Source of the DNA: Phoronis australis
Lineage: Eukaryota; Phoronida; Phoronidae
Assembly (NCBI GenBank): GCA_002633005.1
Contig: NMRA01000221.1
Location: forward strand, 466,680-530,679
Length of the DNA: 64,000 nucleotides
Direction: 5' to 3'
The stretch's first letter is position 1. The number at the start of each line of letters is the position of its first letter. Of this stretch, positions 56,556-64,000 are shown piece after piece. The position numbers and the translations under genes were made by a program. The notes beneath the pieces are model-generated. The model searched no databases. It was not told the origin of the DNA and saw only the letters and a program-made list of their open reading frames with translations.

Positions 56556-59057
56556 TACAATCGCTTTAACAACTGCAGTTCTGCGTGGTCCTCAGCAATT
56601 TTACCTCTTGCTATCCTGTGAATGAAGACGCTACCTTGCGAGAAGTTCAGGGGTCTATTTCATGAAAGTGACTTAAGACTTAAACAGCCATGGAACGCGA
56701 AAGCTCGTCAAAATATCTTTAAAGCAATTCCTGACGAAAGTACCATCTCGCAATGTCTAGTACAGTAATTCATTTTACCCTGTGAGTTAATTTCCAGAAA
56801 AAATCTCAAAGTTCACGATTTAAAAAAAAACTCTGTAGTCACCACAGAGTTTCTAACCTCCTTCTCAGCCATGATAAATGCGCGCGTGCGCTCACAGTCA
56901 TTCGACAAACTGCTGACTGACAAGACGGATATGAACGACAGATTATCAGATGTGATCACACTCCTAGGCACAGTATGAGGCAAGCCAATGAAGCAAGCGA
57001 TTTTCCAAAAAGAATCTTTAGTGTATTTTAGAATATATTTGAATACTACATACCTTTGTAACTAATTTTAAACAGTTAGGACTTACATCAATTGCCTCTT
57101 AATGGGACTGGGTGTTGCTTGAAGTCGCCTTTGTTTTGTTTATATCAAAGTCACACTTTCCAGTTAAGGGAAAATGTTCTACGTCTGTGTCTTGCCATAC
57201 CAAATTAAGAGACGTGCTTTGCCTTGTGGGAGAAAAATCCACGAAGTTACATGCAGTTGACAGATCTTTTTTATCAATTTGAAATTAAAAGAAAAATGAT
57301 TTGATATCAACATTTATTAAAAATCTGGTTAGCATGTTGAATTATGTTTTAGTGGCAGAGAACTACTTTGAATAGTGCAATTTAGTCTGTTTTTCGCGTT
57401 TAAGGCAGAAATTTGGTCTCACGCTACCACTTAACAATCCCTTAAAAGGGTGTAGGCAAGTAATTAGAAGTGCAATCTGGATATAATTGGTAGAAATTAT
57501 TTCAGTTTTTAGCAGTTGTGGCATTATTCTGATCTCGGGCAAGTTACTCTTTTACTCTAGTAAATTTTAATTTTTTTTCGGAACAAGTTGCGTGGAGCGT
57601 TAGACCAAATTTTTAAGTCACATTTCATAAAACAGACCTGTGGGTTGTCTCTGGTTTGGAAGATCACGGCTATACTCGGCCAAAATAAATCAAAACTTTA
57701 GTGACATTGCACTTGCTTTGTTGTTGATTGAAATTATTTTTACAGGTCTTCCCCTCTCCTTAGGGAAAAGGTGTCAATGCCTTCTAAAAGGGGACTTATA
57801 GTCGCGTTTTTACTAAGAGGGCAATTTTGCATCGTATTTTACTCACAGGGGATTTTTTGTTATGTTTATTTAATGCACTGCTTTTTATGACAATACTCTT
57901 TTATACTTTCACAAATAAGCACGTATCAACTTCAAGCTATACAATAAAAAGTAAGTCACTCTTACATTTATTTGTATCAGAGCGAGCGAAGACGACCTGT
58001 TGTCACATAGCTGATTTATCATCCAACCTACGCCTTCGGCGTCAACATGCGATGTATTACCGTTGTCACACTGCGTGGCTTATGAAGGCAACACCAAGAC
58101 AATGGTTAATTTTCGCACAACCACAGAACGGTGCTGTTGTTACTAAACATCCGTCGCGCTAAATATGCCAGCACTACAAACACCTTAAAATGAGTAAAAA
58201 TGAGTTAAGCAATGTTTGTAAGGAACAGACTCCAATCTTGTTCCACAGAATTACACACATTGCTGGCGCAGTAATCAAGGGTTTCAGCTAAACAATGTTT
58301 TTATTATCTCACAGCTGTGTACATGTACAGTGTCACGCATCCTCAGATTTCAACCATTCAGTCCTTAAAAACAGAAAAAGAAAACAATTGCAGGCAGTCT
58401 GATACACGTTGTACCAGACATGCGCAGGCCTCGCATGTGGGCCCATTGCACTGATCACTTAGAAATGTTTTTATGCTTTATTGATATACGGTTAAAACCG
58501 AGCTGAGGAGCTAGAAACCTGGTTCAAGGGTTTAGCAGTGTGACCTGGTGGGACTCGAACCCACGACCTCGAGAAAAGAAAGCGGGCACTTATCAACCAG
58601 GCCATACAACCTCCTCCCCCTTCAGTCCTTGCCATGAAATTGATTTCTCATTGCTTTCCGATATGATGTTAAACGGCAGTGAACAAGGCCCTTAGAGAGA
58701 GGGCGGAAACTTCTGCCTTACCAGACTCTCAATGCTTTTCAGTAAGTGATTTAGTTATTTAACGCTCAGTCTTTCCCACATCGGTGAATAGAGAGTTTTG
58801 TTGACCACAGTGAATGTCCTTATGAGTTAGTTGTTCACACGTGGTCTGCTTGAAACTGCTGTTGCGAAGAGTGCACGGCAAATTTACCTGTGAAAATACA
58901 CTCTACTGCATGTTTCTATTCTCCCCGGCATGAGTTTTAATAATTCTGCTCATGTAGAACTTGTTTGTGTGCCATTTTGAGCCACAGACGTACGGAAGTA
59001 TTCCTTTAGTTTTGTGTTTTCAATACGCGAGAGTGAAGTAATGCAACACTGTTCTAG
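56556..59057. other. Intergenic, no gene recognised
   Basis: AT-rich DNA downstream of the CNBD2-like stop; part may be 3' UTR. No exon is supported. It holds the tRNA-like segment at 58541-58613. Confidence 0.4.
58541..58613 (-). repeat. tRNA-like pseudogene or SINE head
   Basis: On the minus strand the T arm is perfect (GTGGG TTCGAGT CCCAC) and there is an A-box-like TGGCCTGGTTGATAAGTGCC. The 3' side reads CAGGTCA, with no complementary 5' acceptor strand, and the anticodon stem does not pair. It therefore looks like a decayed tRNA or tRNA-derived repeat. Confidence 0.55.
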
Positions 59058-59658
59058 CAGAATGGTGAATGTTGGCCAAATCCCTTTTGTCCACTGACGT
59101 CACAAGCAAACTGGCGCCCCCAGTGGAGGCCCTGAGAACTCGTAAACAAGCATGCTCGCGTCTGTGATTAAAGTATTTTTTATGATTTTTCCAGAGTCGC
59201 TATCTTTTAGTGTGTTTTTAAATAATGTTGCATGTCATACCTCTTAGAAAATTAATATTGTTCCAATGAATTAAGAAAATTGGAATATTCATTCTCGCGA
59301 TCCTGCAACACTCAACACCATCCAAATGTTCTTCTGTGTTACACACGGCAAAGCCAAAGTTTTATCCCCACGCGAAATAGCCTCGTTTACGCTCGACTAA
59401 AAAGGAATCTTTCACTCATAATTAATTGATACTATATACCATTCATTATTATATACCATGCATTATGTTTTTAAAAAAAAACGATACTCAACGTCCCACA
59501 ATAAATACAAGTCTGTTCGCCAGCTTGGCTCGGCCGTTGCTAGGCTGGATACTACCAGGTTCATGAACTTTACGAGTTCTCAGGGCCTCCACTGGGGGCA
59601 CCAGTATGCTTGTGACGTCAGTGGACAAAAGGGGATTTGGCCAACATTCACCATTCTG
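59058..59658. mobile_element. 601-bp element with about 89-bp terminal inverted repeats
   Basis: The left arm 59058-59146 (CAGAATGGTGAATGTTGGCC to GAGAACTCGTAAA) and right arm 59569-59658 are nearly complementary, with a few mismatches. Each arm contains a TGACGTCA. There is no coding capacity. It abuts the next element exactly. Confidence 0.75.
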
Positions 59659-61672
59659 GACCCTATTCACGCAGACAGGAGGTGCGTTCCAAAACGAGGC
59701 TCGCTACGATAGCTCTGGTGTCTTATCCGCGTAGTTGTACTCCGCGTTGCTCGAACAGCTAGAAAAAATACGGACACTCAGTTTTACAATCCCCAAGGAC
59801 GTTGGGATTCGGAAGCGTTGGGTCCTTGCCATACGCCGCGACGAAGGAAAATATGTCCGTGTAAAATTTATAACTGTTTTCGAATCATAATTTGTCACAT
59901 CTCGGACAGGATGCCGCCATCAACGAGGACCGGAGAATCTTCGGCCAGCCAAGCTGTGTTTTCATGAGTATGGGTTGAAGCGCGATGCATTTTTCTTTAC
60001 AAAAAGGACAGGACCCTCAATCCCTCAATTTTGGGGCCAAATATCGGCTCTATTCCCCTCTCAAAAATATTGAAAAATCACGAGAAATTCCCGGCCACGA
60101 GGCCTAAAAATCCCCTTTCTGATTGAAAATTTCTCTCCAACGGTTCAAATCACCTGTGACCACAGAGGTGACAATTTGAAAAAGGGGGGGGGGGGNGGGG
60201 GCAGGGGCCCGCCCCCCTTGACTGCCGCAAGCAAAATATACCAGCAAAACGTGAAGCGCCGGGAGGAAACTTGTACTGAGTTCGAGCTAGGACCAGTAGA
60301 AGACGAGGGTGGAAAACGCATTCCGTTTTATTTTTTTAGTCCAACGACAGATTTCCAGAGCAGAAGGTATACATCCTCGGCGCCTGCAACTTCCGGGCCA
60401 CCTGCGTGCATACAATCGCGCTTTGCCCGCTTCTCCGAGGATGTCGCCCCCCCCCTCACTAGCGGGCCTATATGGTATCCTAGATCAGCCACTGAAAATG
60501 CTACTTGAGACAGAGCTATGAGAGCTTGCAAAAAGGCGGGGTGCTATTGATGGTGATCAGGAGGTCAGTAGAGTTTTCACTGACCCGTCACTCGGCGAAA
60601 CGTTCCCCTCTCAGAAGGCCGCACACACATGAGGCACCTTTCCCCTCGGATATGAACGAGGCCTCTGAAGAAACATGATAATTATGCTTGTTCCAAAGGG
60701 GATCCAGGACTTTGAGTTGGGGGGGGGGGCAAGGCAGACTGTATTAGCCAGGATTTTGCCCGTCAGAAATTCGCGCTCCTGAACTGCCAAATGGAATCTG
60801 GGAGAATTTTGGGGGCGATGGGGCATAGCCCCTTGGCTCCCCTCTAAATCCGCCACTGTGTTCTGTCCAGTTAACTGAAATTGAGCTCTAAAACGAGGTT
60901 ATGCTTTGGACGAAAGAATTATGTAGGTGTTTTAATTTTAAAATTCAACTTGGTCGAGATTGATTATTGAAAAATATAACACATGAAATAGACGTAATTA
61001 TTAAAACCATGAAAGCAGAATTGATGGTCATATAATTTTTATTTTCAATTGCGAGCCTATTTTTTATCATAATCAAAATATATATTTAATAACATCAAGT
61101 ATAATTTCAGATCAATGAAAAATCAACTGTTAGTCCCGGTAGTGCCTACCTCACCAGGACCTACATGTAGGCTATGCTTGAAGCTAATAGGCCTATTCTT
61201 GATCAACAAATTAAACCAGATGAGACTAATTGCACATGACAGCAAAATGCTATGAGCCACCACTGTCGAATATATCTTCAACTCGTCAACGATACGACTA
61301 GATGGCCTGGTTCGTGTAGAAAGCATTTATATCAAGAATTTATTAGAAGACACGTAACCCTGCATTCAGCATGATACCTAATCCGTAACACTACGATCGC
61401 CGCAATTTGATCATGTTTACTTTTCGTGTTTCGAACCTAGTTTTCAAGAAAAAACCTATATTCTTTCGTCAGACAACTCTTTGGTGCCTTGACTTGTTCT
61501 TTAACTGTATTTTTCTACGTCTCTGTGGTTAATTATTGACACATTTTTTAAGATTTAATATCCAGGTTGGACTCCAAAGACCGGCCATTTAGCTCCCGCA
61601 ATGTAAATTTCCGCTTTATTTATCGCAGTGAGCCTCGCTTTGGATTTTAATGTCCGCCGCGTGAATAGAGTC
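59659..61672 (+). mobile_element. 2.0-kb inverted-repeat element, copy 2, with nested insertions
   Basis: The ends are GACCCTATTCACGC and GCGTGAATAGAGTC, as in copy 1 at 41178-42592. It is longer because it carries extra sequence at about 60180-60497 (a G-run containing an N at 60196, ending CTAGATCAGCCACTG) and the MITE at 60694-60858. Both are absent from copy 1. Confidence 0.8.
60694..60858 (+). mobile_element. G-rich hAT5-like MITE, copy 5, with an empty site known
   Basis: It is flanked by TGTTC at 60689-60693 and 60859-60863. The same position in the host-element copy at 41841-41850 reads CGTTCTGTCC without an insert. This fixes the element borders (CAAAGGGGATCCAGG to CTAAATCCGCCACTG) and the 5-bp duplication. 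Confidence 0.88.
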
Positions 61673-62013
61673 TATGGGAGCACATTACAGTTACAACAGG
61701 CTTTTGGCTGCCGACACGCACCGAAGTGCAGATGGGCCCTTTCCTCACGTGCTAATTGAGTTTCTGAAAAAACAAAGGGTTTTGTATCATTCCCATCTCC
61801 CAAGCACTACTCGTGACAACTGAAACTTACTTACCCCACAGATTTTTAACCGGTTAATTCGCATCGGCAAAAAATCCCTGCACACAAAAATATTACCAAA
61901 AAACACCAAATTTGACAATTTTCTCCCCAAAATTGCCACTTCCCTGCAAGTGCTAGAAAAAATCCGACTACATATTCAGAATGCTCGCATTATCTAAATT
62001 CAAAAATTGTGGT

Positions 62014-62169
62014 CATTGCTGTAGTGGTAAAATTAGAGGTAAGTAGGCGCCCAAAGCCCACCGCATCACCTTGAGCACTGAACGTAACTTACGGTGCGTA
62101 GGCGCTACGTTCAAATGCCAAAAGGTGGTTGGCTGCGCCTACGTGCGCCTACGCCCCACTACAGCACTG
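62014..62169 (-). mobile_element. MITE related to the hAT-type element at 46-138
   Basis: The left end is CATTGCTGTAGTGG. The reverse complement of the right end is CAGTGCTGTAGTGGGGCG. The right part matches 46-115 in inverted orientation (GCCAACCACCTTTTGGCATT). No matching 8-bp flanks were seen, so the duplication is lost or the left end is not original. Confidence 0.65.
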
Positions 62170-62739
62170 AGTATGCCCCTTACCAGCTAATTTTTTGGCA
62201 ATTTTGACAGCCACCTGAAATCACTCCCGGTTTAGCAGATAGCAGGCGACAGGGGTTGAAAGCAAACGACAGCCACTGTTTTGCATCAAAAGTAGGTCAC
62301 CGCTAAAAAAACTTGGATAGTCTCATTCAAAACACAAGTAAATCAATTTCCTGGCATTTGGTTTCAACAAATTCCTCGAACAACCATTCAAACCTAACAT
62401 ACGCCCTGCTCATAAATTCTAGGGGACTACAATATGTCACGTGGCTGCAGCCTAACTGTTCAGTACCACCTGTTACTCCTGTATGTGGCACTAGCGTAAG
62501 AAGGAAACCAATTTCTGATCTTTCCGGTGTCTGGCGGCCTTGTAAGTAAAGTCAGTGGATTTGAATATGACATGTTTGGGGTTGTCTGAGGTTAAAACCA
62601 TGAGGTGAATTTTTTATCGTTCAGAGTGGAATTTTTTGATCTGATGAGGGGAATTTTGCGTGATTTTTCAATATTTTGAGAGGGAATGTGGCCCATATTC
62701 GGCCCTGAGTTCGAGGGATCAAGGGCCCTGCCTCCCGAT

Positions 62740-62879
62740 CAGTAACACTAGGACCTTTCTAAAAAGCAAATTCGTGAGATTAGGTGAGATATGGCCGTGT
62801 ATTTTAAATGATAACAGGTGACTTTGGCTAGATTTTAGCTAGGTCCTAGCGGAGGTCCTAGCGTTACTGAACGCACTCC
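62740..62879 (-). mobile_element. 140-bp MITE of the CAGTAACGCTAGGACC family, copy 2
   Basis: The left end is CAGTAACACTAGGACC. The right end is GGTCCTAGCGTTACTG, nearly its complement. The interior matches 44731-44862 in reverse orientation. Confidence 0.75.
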
Positions 62880-64000
62880 TGTTTTATGACTTACGCCTCG
62901 CTTTGGTGTTTCCGGGAGATCTGCTTGATCTGCTCTTTGAAACGATACACGATTACTAGCTACAATTGTATAGGACTCTCCCACTCCAGAGATACTTTCC
63001 ATTGGTACTCGCAGTCTTCCAGAACAATATCCCAGGTCACTTTTTTCAGTCTTTTAACTTCCAGCTCCAGTTTATTACTACGTGGGTCGTATTGTATTAT
63101 TTTCCAGGGAATATGTCAAACATAAATTATTTATCATTCCCCAACACGTAAATAATTCACAATGGGACTAAGCTCATTTTCAAATTAAATAATGCACCAG
63201 TTACCATCTCAAAGAGCTTCATTGATTGCCAATCGTTATGTATTGGCTTGATAAAGTGTCCAAGCCACGAACACGCTGCGCATATTGCGTTACTCCTGCC
63301 ACATTTGGTACCTGTGGGAAGTTATAAACACCTAAACACCACCTACACCCTCAAGTATCCCAGGAATGTCAAACACAATATGTAAAACATGGTGAAAGAA
63401 AACAATACATACCGTAAAAATAGGGACCTAGATCAGAATTTTCTCGAGTTTGTGTCGCCTAAAGTTAGTTCACGGGCACACATATTTAGGGCTGCAAAAG
63501 GTTGAATCCTGGGTTGAGATGTACATGTATTTATGGGCGATACGAAATTTATATTTTACAGTGTAACGGTAGTTTTATTGGTACCTGCAGAAACGTGAGT
63601 ATATATCTGCTTTATGGTATTTTAATAAAAACAACGACGGATTTAAACCGGCTTGACATATTTCGACGTTTATTGAAACACCATCATCACGACAAAAAAC
63701 GGTGGCCACAACAAATGATACACAGACACGGTCAGTTTGAGGGGAGTAATAATAGACTAGACTATAGGCAACTGGCACACCACAGATTGTCATTGTTATT
63801 TTAACTATTTTCCCAAATCTGTTCTTTCCGGTATGGGTATCGTTGTAGCAGGTAGTCAGAAGGCATTGTTCAATTGAAATGTCAAATGACTGTGGTGGTA
63901 GTTTGACGTCATTGTCGTTATCTAAAGAAAGACTGTTATGCGGCAGAGACCAGGTGCGTAGAGAACTGGGTGTCTCAAAAATTTACGACTAGTTTTTAAG

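Larger units (their letters stand above)
61673..64000. other. Intergenic, no gene recognised
   Basis: It contains two MITEs (62014-62169 and 62740-62879) and a left-arm relative of the 49133 element at 63620-63680. No exon is supported on either strand. Confidence 0.4.

Noticed and set aside
58541-58613. Functional tRNA gene on the minus strand
   Set aside because: The T arm is perfect, but the acceptor and anticodon stems do not pair.
60176-60508. 110-codon frame after a poly-G run
   Set aside because: It lies inside a G-rich transposon insertion, contains an N and has no recognisable domain.

Overview
This is nuclear DNA from an animal, most likely a marine invertebrate. The genes have spliced exons with GT/AG borders, introns from about 0.2 to 15 kb, metazoan-type proteins, and a dense load of short inverted-repeat and tRNA-derived repeats. 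Candidates are a cnidarian, a cephalochordate or hemichordate, or a lophotrochozoan. I cannot choose among them by eye.

Four gene loci are well supported. (1) A compact, apparently intronless BTG1/BTG2-type anti-proliferative gene lies on the minus strand at 2063-2566. Its upstream region carries a full cAMP response element and a perfect SRF CArG box. (2) A 6-14.7 kb accessory block consists of a repeat-rich unit present twice in tandem, with a TATDN2-like (TatD-family hydrolase) pseudogene in each copy. The junction of the copies carries a single N, so the duplication may be an assembly (haplotype) artefact. (3) MRPL46, a mitochondrial large-subunit ribosomal protein, is on the plus strand in five coding exons from 15237 to 20492. 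(4) A CNBD2-like protein with two cyclic-nucleotide-binding domains is on the plus strand in 14 coding exons from 26366 to 56151 (808 residues).

The most striking arrangement is a complete second gene inside CNBD2-like intron 8 (35055-49861). It is a carotenoid-oxygenase-family gene (BCO1/BCO2/RPE65 type, 10 exons, 36095-45428, 538 residues) on the same strand as its host. The host exons on either side join in perfect phase, rebuilding a Lys codon in the middle of a cyclic-nucleotide-binding barrel. So this is a true nested gene if the assembly is correct.

The remainder is intronic or intergenic DNA with several non-autonomous transposon families. Their ends can be defined from terminal inverted repeats, target-site duplications and, in three cases, by comparison with an unoccupied copy of the host repeat. 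Intergenic stretches 146-2062, 3010-6004, 20493-26353 and 56152-64000 contain no gene I can support.
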